Shown: one piece after another, positions 25,905-34,642 of the stretch
How positions within the stretch are numbered: position 1 is the first letter of the stretch
Layout of the letters: every line of letters starts with the position of its first letter
Assembly (NCBI RefSeq): GCF_002355595.1
Contig: NZ_AP017422.1
Coordinates: forward strand, 3,968,001 to 4,032,000
Length of the DNA: 64,000 bases
Source: Filimonas lacunae
Lineage (GTDB): Bacteria; Bacteroidota; Bacteroidia; Chitinophagales; Chitinophagaceae
Reading direction: 5' to 3'
Made by a program: the position numbers and the translations under genes
The notes under the pieces: generated by a model
Databases searched by the model: none
The model's input: only the letters and a program-made list of their open reading frames with translations
Told to the model about the DNA's origin: nothing

Positions 25905-26408
25905 TTATTGCTTTATAGTTAATAATAACTCATCCAGTTTTTCCAGGGTAGCTATCATTCCTTGCTCCATACCCATGTTTATCACTGTTTCCAGGTCGGA
26001 TAACGATTTATAGGTAACTACTGTTTCTACCAAAGTATTTTCACCCTTGTCAGTAAATGTTACCACCCACTCAGCACGTGGCAAATCTGTATTAATGTCA
26101 CCGGCTTCATTGGTAAACGCATCCAAAGAGGTATAATAATCAATAGGCCTGATAGTCAGGTAATCGGTCCAGCCCCAATACTCTGTACCATTAGGCTCCA
26201 CCATGGCATAATGCCAGTGACCACCTTCGCTAAAATTGAACGACTTTGTTTTGGTGGTGAACGGCTTGGGAGCAAACCATTGATTCAGCAGTTCCTGTTG
26301 AGTATAACAATCCCACACCAACTGCCTGCCGGCTAAAAACTCACGTCTAACAGTCAAGGTATTCTTTACCTTATCTGCAATAAAGTCGAATTGCAAATTG
26401 TGTTTCAT
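25905..26408 (-). CDS. SRPBCC (AHSA1/START-like) domain protein
   Basis: This 167-residue AHSA1-like protein has LTVRREFLAGRQLVWDCYTQQELLNQWFAPKPF near the start and a closing GMIATLEKLDELLLTIKQ helix. It is the second gene of the operon: its ATG overlaps the ArsR stop by one base (TAATG), a sign of coupling. In such operons the SRPBCC proteins accompany an ArsR repressor and may sense or bind a hydrophobic compound (inference). Confidence 0.92.
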   Translation of the reverse strand: MKHNLQFDFIADKVKNTLTVRREFLAGRQLVWDCYTQQELLNQWFAPKPFTTKTKSFNFSEGGHWHYAMVEPNGTEYWGWTDYLTIRPIDYYTSLDAFTNEAGDINTDLPRAEWVVTFTDKGENTLVETVVTYKSLSDLETVINMGMEQGMIATLEKLDELLLTIKQ

Positions 26409-26725
26409 TATTTTTTCTTTTTAATAGTGTCTAACAATTGATCCAGTTGCGCAAAGCGGCTTTCCCACATCTGCCTGAATTGCTCCAGCCACTTATCAAC
26501 CTCTTTCATTTTCTCCAGTTCCAGTTGGTAATAAATTTCTCTTCCCTGGGGCTGCTGCTTTACCAGCTCGCACTCAGCAAGAATGCGCAAATGCTTGGAT
26601 ACCGCTTGTCGTGTGGTATCGAAATGCTCCGCAATAGCATTGGGTGTCATAGCCTGCACTGCTATTAACGCAATAATGGCTCTGCGGGTTGGGTCAGCTA
26701 TCGCCTGAAAAACATCTCTTCTCAT
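26408..26725 (-). CDS. ArsR family transcriptional repressor
   Basis: This 105-residue winged-helix protein has [14 protein letters not shown], then the [31 protein letters not shown] and a wing ([12 protein letters not shown]). There is no metal-binding CxC motif, as expected of the SRPBCC-associated ArsR group. The ATG at 26725 matches the usual start ([15 protein letters not shown]). It leads an operon with two SRPBCC genes and probably represses it. Confidence 0.93.
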   Translation of the reverse strand: MRRDVFQAIADPTRRAIIALIAVQAMTPNAIAEHFDTTRQAVSKHLRILAECELVKQQPQGREIYYQLELEKMKEVDKWLEQFRQMWESRFAQLDQLLDTIKKKK

Positions 26726-26921
26726 GGAATTGAATTTTCTTAAGAAACTATTCGGTTGCAAACATACGCGCAACTATTTGGTTTCAATAAAAAATTGCTG
26801 TTTTTTTTCAAAAACTGCCTGACACCCCACCAACCCCAAAAACACCTTTCCGGCATTTTAACACATTCCCGTGGGGTAAAATAATGCCCTCCCCCTGTCT
26901 TGCAGGTAAAATGATCCCGTT

Positions 26922-27689
26922 ATGAACCAATTCGGATGTCTGCTTGTGGCCATGCTTATGGTAGTGAGTGCCACCGCACAAAACCCTCATGAATATTACC
27001 CCCAAAGGCCCATTGTTGGCGATACCGTCACATTCCAATACCAGCCGGAGTATACCCTGCTAAAAGGCTTGTCGCCCGTTACCGGCGTTATTTACTTTTA
27101 CAGGAACGATGAGTGGGAAAAACATGATTTATCCTTACACCTCACCGACACCGGCTACATCAGCCGTATTTACCTGCCCGAAGGCACAGCGTTGATAGTG
27201 CCCGTTCTTAGCGCCGGCGGCAAAACAGACAGGGGCGGCAAGTTCACGTATGCTATCCTTTGCAGCACTAAAAATGGCCAGGTGGTAAGCACCTCCTCTG
27301 CCGCATGGGGCGCTTTGCGTACCCCTCTTTTAATCAACAAAGGACTGGTGCCTAAAATTGCAGAAGACTCGGCCTATATCAAACCCGAAGTAAGCCGTAT
27401 GTGGATGAAAAGCGAAATAGAACATCATCCCGAAAGCAGAAGGCGTATTTTCTATTATGCCATGGCTATACTCCAGGAAGTGGATAGCGCACGGTTTGCT
27501 ACATCTTTACCCGTAGAAGCAAATTACATTTGTAGCTTACCCGATGTTACAGAAAAAGAAATGCGAATGGTAAGTAAAGCCTACCGCGAGCTGGCAGGCG
27601 ATAATGCTAAAGCAGAAGCGGTAGACCAGCTCATTCTCACACGCTTCCCCAATGGCACAAAAGCCCAACATAAAGAAGCAGCCAATTAA
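26922..27689 (+). CDS. hypothetical secreted protein, 255 aa
   Basis: A signal peptide (MNQFGCLLVAMLMVVSATAQ) precedes a beta-rich region (about 25-110: GDTVTFQYQPEYTLLKG, VTGVIYFYRNDEWEKHDL) that resembles the N-terminal part of Bacteroidota TlpA-like thioredoxin proteins, and a helical part with a short repeat-like tail (SKAYRELAGDNAKAEAVDQLI). No thioredoxin CxxC is present, so this may be a truncated or thioredoxin-less relative. It probably acts in the periplasm. It stands alone and is closed by a terminator. Confidence 0.72.
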   Translation: MNQFGCLLVAMLMVVSATAQNPHEYYPQRPIVGDTVTFQYQPEYTLLKGLSPVTGVIYFYRNDEWEKHDLSLHLTDTGYISRIYLPEGTALIVPVLSAGGKTDRGGKFTYAILCSTKNGQVVSTSSAAWGALRTPLLINKGLVPKIAEDSAYIKPEVSRMWMKSEIEHHPESRRRIFYYAMAILQEVDSARFATSLPVEANYICSLPDVTEKEMRMVSKAYRELAGDNAKAEAVDQLILTRFPNGTKAQHKEAAN

Positions 27690-27709
27690 AACATTTATAC
27701 ATTATTTCA

Positions 27710-27746
27710 AAGCCTGTGCTTATAAAATAGGCACAGGCTTTTTTTA
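27710..27746 (+). terminator. intrinsic terminator
   Basis: AAGCCTGTGC (27710-27719) and GCACAGGCTT (27731-27740) form a 10-bp stem with an 11-nt loop followed by T's to 27745. It closes the gene ending at 27689. Confidence 0.9.
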
Positions 27747-27844
27747 TATAACACTTGCAGTTCTCCAGTATTAATTTTCTTATATCTCACCATTAAACAC
27801 TATAAATAAATATATTGCAAACAACCACTAAACTGCTACCAGGT

Positions 27845-28570
27845 ATGCAACCCAAACACATTTTATATACTGCCTGTTTATTCTTATTTTTATCCTGCTC
27901 ATCTCATACACCACCCAGCCCCAAACAACCTTACAGAGATTCTGCCTTAAAAGCGTATATAGACCACATTTCACAAACACCGCACTATTCAGAATTAAGC
28001 AACTATGATTTTTCTTTTTTAAAAGCCTATTATACCAACGACACACCTTCTCTACAAAAAGCCATGAACAATATTGCATGGCAAAAGGAGCTAACAGGCG
28101 ACAGTTTCCCTCCTTACTTACCCAAACATCCTGATTGGGAAAAACTACAGGCAGAGGAAGCGTACCAGTTATTTTACTATACATCATTCTGCTATGAGGA
28201 TTTTTATTTCACCATTTTCAAAAAAGAGTGTTCTATCCACCTGCACGCAGTGATTTACCGGGCCAATTATAGCCACCCTTCTTTTCAAGTGGAAAAAGAA
28301 GTCTCACTACAACTCACACAGAAAAACTGGGATAAGTTTACGTCACTAATAAATTATGCTGATTTCTGGGGTATGCAACCTCATAGCGAGCGCGAAATGG
28401 TATTGGATGGAGATTATATTAAGATAAAAGGCTTTGACAAAAACGGAGGAAGAAACGGCACCAGCCTTCAACACATGGTAAGCCGTAACCCAGCTTTCAA
28501 TAAAGCAATATATGAGCCTTGTAAATACCTGGCCAGCCTGGTGCATTACCGGCTGGGTTGTGCTTTGTAA
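27845..28570 (+). CDS. hypothetical lipoprotein, 241 aa
   Basis: The lipoprotein signal ends in FLFLSCSS (Cys near 18) after the ATG at 27845; an upstream in-frame TTG at 27815 would add ten codons without support. The mature protein is soluble, rich in Tyr, Phe and Asp, with an FDKNGGRNGTSLQHMVSRNPAFNKAIY segment near the end. I do not recognise the family. It probably faces the periplasm. The end of this gene overlaps a predicted promoter for the EamA transporter downstream. Confidence 0.68.
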   Translation: MQPKHILYTACLFLFLSCSSHTPPSPKQPYRDSALKAYIDHISQTPHYSELSNYDFSFLKAYYTNDTPSLQKAMNNIAWQKELTGDSFPPYLPKHPDWEKLQAEEAYQLFYYTSFCYEDFYFTIFKKECSIHLHAVIYRANYSHPSFQVEKEVSLQLTQKNWDKFTSLINYADFWGMQPHSEREMVLDGDYIKIKGFDKNGGRNGTSLQHMVSRNPAFNKAIYEPCKYLASLVHYRLGCAL

Positions 28571-28594
28571 ACTGTTCATTTTTCCCTATATTTG
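28564..28594 (+). promoter_or_regulatory. consensus Bacteroidota promoter for the EamA transporter
   Basis: TTTG at 28564-28567, a 19-nt spacer and TATATTTG at 28587-28594 match the Bacteroidota housekeeping consensus exactly. Transcription would start near 28601, leaving a leader of about 175 nt before the ATG at 28778. Confidence 0.7.
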
Positions 28595-28777
28595 AATACA
28601 CTACACAATAAGTATGAAAAGAAACGGCCACATATCGCCACCAGCGCCTTAGTATTTCTTCCACTCAGTAAAGAAGTATAGTTCCGGTAACTCTGCCGGC
28701 CATTTTGCTATGCTTCTCTTTCAACTAAATAATTCATCCTATAGCGTCTTGTTCACGGGAACAGGCAGATACTTTTT

Positions 28778-29647
28778 ATGAAAAAATCATATCTATTACT
28801 ACACTGCGCGGTGTTACTGGCTGGTTTTACAGGTGTTTTTGGCAAACTGATCTCTTTAAACGAAGGATTACTTACCTGGTACCGTGTTTTCTTTTCTACT
28901 ATTATACTCTTTCTGGCATTAAAGCTGTTTAAAGTAAGCACCCGTATTACACTGAAAGAGAAGCTACGTATTGCTGCCGTGGGCATGATCATCACCATAC
29001 ACTGGATATTCTTTTACGGCAGCATTAAATACAGCAACATTTCCATCGGGGTGGTTTGTTATTGTCTCACCAGCTTTTTCACTGCGGTGTTCAAGCCGTT
29101 GATAGACAGATCAAAATTCAAGTTATCAGAATTACTGTTAAGTGCGTTAACCCTGCTGGGCATCAGCCTTATTTTCCATTTTGATGCATCTTATAAACTG
29201 GGCATTGCATTGGGCGTTATATCCTCTTCTTTCGCTGCGCTGTACACCATTTTCAATGAGCGGCTGGTACAGCATTACGACAGCAAACTCATCAACTTTT
29301 ACCAGATGTTCGGGGGCACTGCAGGGCTTGGTATGCTGTTGCCGGTATACCTGCACTTCTTCCCGGTAACCAGCCTGCTGCCTGGTACACAGGATACCAT
29401 TTACCTGTTGTTGCTGTCGTTATTCTGTACAGTAGGTTTGTATGTACTGTTTGCCGAAGTATTGAAAAAGATACCTGCCTTTACCGTAAACCTCAGCTTT
29501 AATCTGGAACCCATTTATGCTATTATTATGGCGTTCCTGTTCTTTAATGAAAGCAAGGAAATCAACTTCTCGTTTTACGTAGGCTTATTCTTTGTAATGG
29601 CTTCTGTGGGGCTGCAATCATGGATGGTAGCCAGAGGTAAAAGATAA
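28778..29647 (+). CDS. EamA/DMT family transporter
   Basis: This 289-residue protein has about ten membrane helices in two halves of five, the drug/metabolite transporter EamA layout, with GFTGVFGKLISLNEGLLTWYRVFFS early and LFFNESKEINFSFYVG near the end of the second repeat. It probably exports a small metabolite; no substrate can be named. A consensus promoter lies about 185 nt upstream and the leader between them is long, so leader-based control is possible. A perfect palindromic terminator follows the stop immediately. Confidence 0.9.
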   Translation: MKKSYLLLHCAVLLAGFTGVFGKLISLNEGLLTWYRVFFSTIILFLALKLFKVSTRITLKEKLRIAAVGMIITIHWIFFYGSIKYSNISIGVVCYCLTSFFTAVFKPLIDRSKFKLSELLLSALTLLGISLIFHFDASYKLGIALGVISSSFAALYTIFNERLVQHYDSKLINFYQMFGGTAGLGMLLPVYLHFFPVTSLLPGTQDTIYLLLLSLFCTVGLYVLFAEVLKKIPAFTVNLSFNLEPIYAIIMAFLFFNESKEINFSFYVGLFFVMASVGLQSWMVARGKR

Positions 29648-29691
29648 AACAAAAACGCTCCTGCAAAAGCTTTTGCAGGAGCGTTTTTGTT
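29648..29691. terminator. 44-nt perfect palindrome, bidirectional terminator
   Basis: The arms run AACAAAAACGCTCCTGCAAA and onward to a central AAAAGCTTTT, giving a 22-bp self-complementary half with T-runs on both strands. It lies between convergent genes (EamA and the FAD oxidoreductase) and touches both stop codons. Confidence 0.9.
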
Positions 29692-31123
29692 ACAGAAACA
29701 CATCTTTCAAAGCCCGTTGCGCCGCATAATACCCACACATACCATGCACCCCGCCACCCGGCGGCGTTGAAGAAGAGCAAATATAAATGCCCTTGGCACT
29801 GGTGCGATAAGGTGAAAGACGTAAGGCAGGGCGTGTAAACAACTGTCCAATGTCCTGCACCCCACCGCCAATATCTCCACCTATATAGTTAGGGTTATAC
29901 TGTTCCATATCCAACGCACTCATTACATGCCTGTCCAGTATCTGGTCGCGAAACCCTGGTGCAAAACGCTCTACCTGCCGCTCTACGGCTTCCGTCATAT
30001 CCCGGGCAGAACCTGCCGGCACATGACAATATCCCCACACACTTTGCCGCCCTTCCGGCGCACGCGAAGCGTCACATACGCCCGGCTGCGCCAGTAATAC
30101 AAAAGGCACATCCACATGCCTTCCCTTCCAGGTTTGCAGCTCGGCCGCAGTAATTTCCTCCATGGTATTGCCTATATGCACCGTACCGGCTTTACGGCAG
30201 GCTTCTGCCACAAAAGGCACAGCGCCCTCAATAGCCCAGTCCATTTTAAATACACCCATTCCATACCGGTAGCGCTCTAACTGCCAACGATACAAGGGCG
30301 AGAGTTGATGCCCTGCAATACGCAATAACTGTTGGGGTGTAACATCCAGCAACACTGCATGGCTGGAAGGCAGCTGGCTTAACGATTGCACCATCAGCCC
30401 TGTTTCAATGGTACCGCCCAGCGACTGAAAATACCCCGCCAGCGCATTAGCCAGTTGTTGTGATCCGCCTTTAGGTATAGGCCAGCCCTTACCATGTCCG
30501 CTCAGCAACAATACCAATGCCACCGCAGCAGTGGCTTTATTGGTCAATGGCTGTATGCAATGTGCTGCCATACCTGCCATCAGGCCACGCATTACAGGCG
30601 TTTGAAAATGTCTGGATGCCAGGCCATAAGCCGATTGCAAAGCAGATAAACCAAAACCGGAAAGCGTAAATGCATGAGAAAGGTCAAAAGGCCCCAGCAA
30701 AGCCGGCAACAGTTTATCCCATTTGTTGGCCAGCGGTTGCATTAGCTTATTATAAGCATCCGTGTCTTTACCTGCCTGTGCAGCAGTTTCCCCCACCGAA
30801 GCATATAAGGCAGCCGCCATACCGTTATCAAAAGGATGTGCAGCCGCAATTTCAGGATATAGCCATTCCAGGCCAAAAGAAGTTAAAGGAAGCGTTTGAA
30901 AAAAAGGCGAAGCCGCAGCCAACGGATGCACGGCAGAACAAACGTCATGCACAAAACCGGGTAAGGTAAACGATGCCGAACGCATACCGCCGCCAATAGT
31001 GTCCTTACCTTCTATCAGCAACACCTGCAAGCCTGCCTGCTGCAGGGTAATAGCAGCAGCCAGCCCGTTAGGCCCCGCCCCTACCACCACCACATCCACA
31101 TCCCTTTTTTCTCTCGTTTTCAT
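29690..31123 (-). CDS. phytoene-desaturase-like NAD(P)/FAD-dependent oxidoreductase
   Basis: This 477-residue protein opens with a dinucleotide-binding VVVVGAGPNGLAAAITLQQAG and a GGGMRS segment and ends in a second FAD-contact region (YICSSSTPPGGGVHGMCGYYAA). It fits the CrtI/amine-oxidase-like group found alone in many Bacteroidota, with FGLEWLYPEIAAAHPFD typical of the subgroup. True CrtI activity is not supported because no other carotenoid gene is nearby. Substrate is unknown. It shares a terminator with the EamA gene. Confidence 0.88.
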   Translation of the reverse strand: MKTREKRDVDVVVVGAGPNGLAAAITLQQAGLQVLLIEGKDTIGGGMRSASFTLPGFVHDVCSAVHPLAAASPFFQTLPLTSFGLEWLYPEIAAAHPFDNGMAAALYASVGETAAQAGKDTDAYNKLMQPLANKWDKLLPALLGPFDLSHAFTLSGFGLSALQSAYGLASRHFQTPVMRGLMAGMAAHCIQPLTNKATAAVALVLLLSGHGKGWPIPKGGSQQLANALAGYFQSLGGTIETGLMVQSLSQLPSSHAVLLDVTPQQLLRIAGHQLSPLYRWQLERYRYGMGVFKMDWAIEGAVPFVAEACRKAGTVHIGNTMEEITAAELQTWKGRHVDVPFVLLAQPGVCDASRAPEGRQSVWGYCHVPAGSARDMTEAVERQVERFAPGFRDQILDRHVMSALDMEQYNPNYIGGDIGGGVQDIGQLFTRPALRLSPYRTSAKGIYICSSSTPPGGGVHGMCGYYAAQRALKDVFL

Positions 31124-31171
31124 GGAGCTATAAAGTTACCATAATTAATGGCATCGCTACCGCTTACCCTG

Positions 31172-31861
31172 TTACAGCGCAATACCATTCATATCGGTAG
31201 TTAACACCTCACTCATATAATCAAAAAACGGGCGCATGTTTTTGAAAGTGTCCGACACCAGTTTCACAAACGAAGGGCTCAGCACTTCTTCATCCGTAAA
31301 AGTCCGGCGCAGCAAAAATTGTTTATACCGCAGCAGATCTACTCCTTCACTATCCTTGTCAAACCCTTTAGGCGCAGTTTTCAGTTGCTCGCCCTGCAAA
31401 GTGCCAAAGTTGGCCACAAAGGTTTTGCTTTGAAGAATTTTGCGAAGCGGTGCTGCATCAAAAGCCACCTCATCACGAATGCGCTTTAAATCCGGCGCAT
31501 TGGGCGCCCAAAAGCCGCCCACCACTTCACTTTTATTACCCGGCTCAATATGATAATAATAACCGCCGCGCCGCGACCTGGTAGCCCGTTTAAAGCCGCC
31601 GCTCCAGTTACATTTATAAGGCGTTTTATCGGAAGAGAAACGGATATCCCGGTAAATACGGTGCATACTCTTTTTGCCTGATAAGGTTTCAATTACATCA
31701 TGCAGCTGCAATTGCTGCAACAACGCTTCAGCAAACACCTCCACCCGTTGCTGGGCCGCTGTATACCGGTCTTTATTATCTGTAAACCATTCCCGGTTGT
31801 TATTCTTGTGTAAAGCTTTCAAAAAATCCAGGTCCTCCTGCACTAACTGCACCTTTGCCAT
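31172..31861 (-). CDS. DUF2461 domain-containing protein
   Basis: This 229-residue protein fits the DUF2461 (TIGR02453-type) family: LDFLKALHKNNNREWFTDNKDRYTAA at the start, then IYRDIRFSSDKTPYKCNWSG and GGFWAPNAP in the middle. Family members are cytosolic with no established activity. Codon use and the intact frame support a real gene. It lies 48 nt upstream of the FAD oxidoreductase gene on the same strand. Confidence 0.9.
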   Translation of the reverse strand: MAKVQLVQEDLDFLKALHKNNNREWFTDNKDRYTAAQQRVEVFAEALLQQLQLHDVIETLSGKKSMHRIYRDIRFSSDKTPYKCNWSGGFKRATRSRRGGYYYHIEPGNKSEVVGGFWAPNAPDLKRIRDEVAFDAAPLRKILQSKTFVANFGTLQGEQLKTAPKGFDKDSEGVDLLRYKQFLLRRTFTDEEVLSPSFVKLVSDTFKNMRPFFDYMSEVLTTDMNGIAL

Positions 31862-32039
31862 ACGATTGTTTCTTTACGGCAAGTTAGCACCGGCATTCAA
31901 TTATACAAGCAATACTCCTATATATACCTTGCCTCACCTGCCAGCCCCTGTTACCTTAGTTGTGTGATAGTATCATTTAATGTGTTAACTTAACATATTC
32001 TCCCGCCAATTCATATTCTATAGCATAAATGATTAAACC

Positions 32040-33674
32040 ATGAGCACAACAGCCCAATTTGCCGATTCGTTATCGGCGTTGTTTGTTGAAGAAAGTAAAG
32101 TACCGGAGCAATTTAAAGTTACCCCACTGCACCAGCGCGAATACCTGGTAGGCGGTGAAATTAAAATCTGGGATGGCCCCGTACAGGAAGTGTATTCGCC
32201 CGTGTATACATTGGAAAACGGCGAACTGAAAAGAAAACTGTTGGGTAGCTACCCCCTGGGCACAGAAAAAGAAGCGATGGAAGCGTTGGATGCAGCCGTA
32301 GCAGCCTACAACAATGGCCAGGGCGAATGGCCCACCATGAGTGTAAGCGGACGCATTGCCTGCATGGAAAACTTCGTGTACAAAATGATTAAACAACGCG
32401 AAGAGGTGATAAAACTGCTGATGTGGGAAATTGCCAAATCGTATACCGACTCTGCCAAAGAGTTCGACCGCACCGTAGAATATATCAATGCTACTATTGA
32501 TGCGTTAAAAGATACCGACCGCCAAAGCTCCCGCTTCGAAATTAAAGAAGGTGTAGTAGCACAAATAAGACGCTCGCCCCTGGGTGTAGTGTTATCTATG
32601 GGCCCCTTCAACTACCCGCTCAACGAAACTTTTACCACTTTAATACCCGCCCTTATTATGGGCAATACCATCCTGTTTAAAGCGCCCAAACACGGCGTGC
32701 TGCTGCACTCTTATTTGCTGCGTGCTTTCCAGGAGTCATTTCCCAAAGGCGTAGTAAACACCATTTATGGTCGTGGTGCAGTAATTACCCCACCCGTAAT
32801 GCAAAGCGGTAAAGTAGATGTGCTGGCCTTCATCGGCTCCAGCAAGGTGGCCAACGATTTAAAAAAGCGTCACCCCAAAATCAACCGCCTGCGCGCCGTG
32901 TTAAGCCTGGATGCCAAAAACGCAGCTATCGTAACCCAGCATGCCGATCTGGCCGTTGCCGTAAGCGAAATTATCCTGGGTTCTTTATCTTTTAACGGAC
33001 AACGCTGTACCGCTATTAAAATCATATTCGTGCACAAAAGCGTAGCCGATGCGTTTTTACAGCAACTGAACACCGCTGTAAGCAAACTGAAATACGGTAT
33101 GCCTTGGGAGCCCGGCGTACAAATTACCCCGGTTACCGAAGCCGACAAGCCCACTTACCTAAATGAGGTAATACAGGATGCTACCGCCAAAGGTGCAGCC
33201 GTAGTGAACGAAAACGGTGGCGCCACCGCATCTTCCTTTGTATTTCCGGCAGTGGTATACCCGGTAAACGACAGCATGCGCCTATATCACGAAGAACAGT
33301 TTGGCCCGGTGCTGCCGGTGGTGCCGTTCGAGTCTATCCAGGAGCCTATCGATTACCAGATCAATTCTTCACACGGCATGCAGGTAAGCATTTTCAGCAA
33401 CGATGCCAAAGAAGTAGCTTCGCTCATTGATCCGTTCGTAAACCTGGTAAGCCGCGTAAACATTAACAGCCTTAGCCAACGCGGACCAGACGCCTATCCG
33501 TTCACCGGCCGCAAAGACAGTGCAGAAGGCACCCTTTCCATTGCCGATGCATTGAGGGCATTTTCGATACGCTCATTGGTTACCACCAAGGCCAACGACA
33601 CGAATAAAAAGCTGATTAACGAGATTGTTAAAAACCACGATTCCGGCTTTTTAAGCACAGATTTTATTTTTTAA
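32040..33674 (+). CDS. gapN: NADP-dependent glyceraldehyde-3-phosphate dehydrogenase (non-phosphorylating, GapN-type ALDH)
   Basis: This 544-residue aldehyde dehydrogenase keeps the catalytic Asn in PFNYPLNET (N191) and Cys in FNGQRCTAIK (C323). Where other ALDHs have LELGGKN, this has LSLDAKN (288-294), an arrangement I recall from the GapN-like subgroup with LGLEAKN. The reaction would be glyceraldehyde-3-phosphate plus NADP+ to 3-phosphoglycerate plus NADPH, bypassing ATP-forming glycolysis. It is cytosolic. The next gene starts 48 nt downstream behind a hairpin that reaches its ATG. Confidence 0.85.
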   Translation: MSTTAQFADSLSALFVEESKVPEQFKVTPLHQREYLVGGEIKIWDGPVQEVYSPVYTLENGELKRKLLGSYPLGTEKEAMEALDAAVAAYNNGQGEWPTMSVSGRIACMENFVYKMIKQREEVIKLLMWEIAKSYTDSAKEFDRTVEYINATIDALKDTDRQSSRFEIKEGVVAQIRRSPLGVVLSMGPFNYPLNETFTTLIPALIMGNTILFKAPKHGVLLHSYLLRAFQESFPKGVVNTIYGRGAVITPPVMQSGKVDVLAFIGSSKVANDLKKRHPKINRLRAVLSLDAKNAAIVTQHADLAVAVSEIILGSLSFNGQRCTAIKIIFVHKSVADAFLQQLNTAVSKLKYGMPWEPGVQITPVTEADKPTYLNEVIQDATAKGAAVVNENGGATASSFVFPAVVYPVNDSMRLYHEEQFGPVLPVVPFESIQEPIDYQINSSHGMQVSIFSNDAKEVASLIDPFVNLVSRVNINSLSQRGPDAYPFTGRKDSAEGTLSIADALRAFSIRSLVTTKANDTNKKLINEIVKNHDSGFLSTDFIF

Positions 33675-33680
33675 CAGATA

Positions 33681-33722
33681 ATCTTAGGCTATTTTTACTC
33701 ATAAAGTGAAATAGCCTAAGAT
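33681..33722 (+). promoter_or_regulatory. 14-bp hairpin ending at the DUF2004 start codon
   Basis: ATCTTAGGCTATTT (33681-33694) and AAATAGCCTAAGAT (33709-33722) pair perfectly with a 14-nt loop. The 3' arm ends directly before the ATG at 33723. It has no U-tract, so it may control translation or process the mRNA rather than terminate. Confidence 0.6.
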
Positions 33723-34217
33723 ATGCGTTCATTCCAATTACCTGTTTTTAACCAGTTGGATCTTGATGACCTGGAAGAGTATTATGCCGGAACAATTGAG
33801 CTGGATGGCCGAACAGTAGATATGGATTTAAGTTTTGACGAAACATCTATTGCCGACCCCACCGCCCAGATCATCCAGAAACTACTGGAAGATTTACCAG
33901 CACTACACCAGGCCAACCACCAGGCCATATTAACGGATTATGAAAATGGCGGTAGCGTAAAAAAGTATATCGATCAGCATTTGGAATCGGTAGAACCCGA
34001 AACCCTGGCCGATCTGCTGTCTGAAACAGATCCCTCTTTACCCAAAGAAAAGCAATTACTCTCGCTGGTACATCTGAAAAGAGTAGGCTTTTTTCCGGAA
34101 GATGCCGAACGTTTTGTGCTGTTCGACTACACCATTGGTAAAGATGTAACAGACTACCTGATAGCTTTTACCTTAGACGCACAAGGCTCTATTGTGGAAC
34201 TGACAATGGAACCATAG
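33723..34217 (+). CDS. DUF2004-like domain protein
   Basis: This 164-residue protein resembles the DUF2004 family: ELDGRTVDMDLSFDET early, then a helical middle and VHLKRVGFFPEDAERFVLFDYTIG. It is soluble, acidic and without motifs for catalysis. DUF2004 proteins have no settled role. The start is fixed by the hairpin that stops at the base before ATG. It may be read through from gapN or be expressed separately. A terminator follows. Confidence 0.82.
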   Translation: MRSFQLPVFNQLDLDDLEEYYAGTIELDGRTVDMDLSFDETSIADPTAQIIQKLLEDLPALHQANHQAILTDYENGGSVKKYIDQHLESVEPETLADLLSETDPSLPKEKQLLSLVHLKRVGFFPEDAERFVLFDYTIGKDVTDYLIAFTLDAQGSIVELTMEP

Positions 34218-34248
34218 AATAAATAACGTTAGATAGAAGATATTTACA

Positions 34249-34283
34249 TACAAACGCTCTGCCGGAAGGTTGGAGCGTTTGTA
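34249..34283 (+). terminator. intrinsic terminator after the DUF2004 gene
   Basis: TACAAACGCTC (34249-34259) and GAGCGTTTGTA (34273-34283) form an 11-bp stem with a 13-nt loop, followed by GTTT. Confidence 0.75.
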
Positions 34284-34642
34284 GTTTAAAAAACACCCCA
34301 CATTCCTATCACCGGAACAAACATGCCTGGCAACGCCTACTCTTTCCCGAGCATTTTTGAGATGGTAATACCCCAAAAAACAAACTTACAGGTGAATAAA
34401 TGTTCTGATCCGTTGAATGGAGCAAACAATTGATTAAGCCAGGCAGAACAGCCGTTCGATCGAGCAGAACATACACGCACCCGTATTTACTATTTACTCC
34501 CGAAAAAAACTGTTTGAGCACCGCCAAACAACCATCTGATCTATAATTGTCTTCTTCCCTTCCAGAATAGTAACATGCCTTTCTTCCTGACATGCCAGCC
34601 AGCACAAATTTCCAATGCCGGCCAGCTGACATCAAAAAACAC
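34284..34642. other. intergenic region without a supported gene
   Basis: The stretch between the terminator and the SDR gene has no convincing gene. A minus-strand reading frame at 34309-34635 stays open but its protein has no domain or regular composition. It may hold a decayed gene or 3' sequence of the SDR. Confidence 0.4.

Noticed and set aside
29648-29691. Perfect palindrome as an attachment or transposon end
   Set aside because: Its position between two convergent stop codons with T-runs on both strands is fully explained as a bidirectional terminator.
34309-34635. Minus-strand ORF of 108 codons between DUF2004 and SDR genes
   Set aside because: The translated protein has mixed composition with scattered Cys and no domain; probably random.
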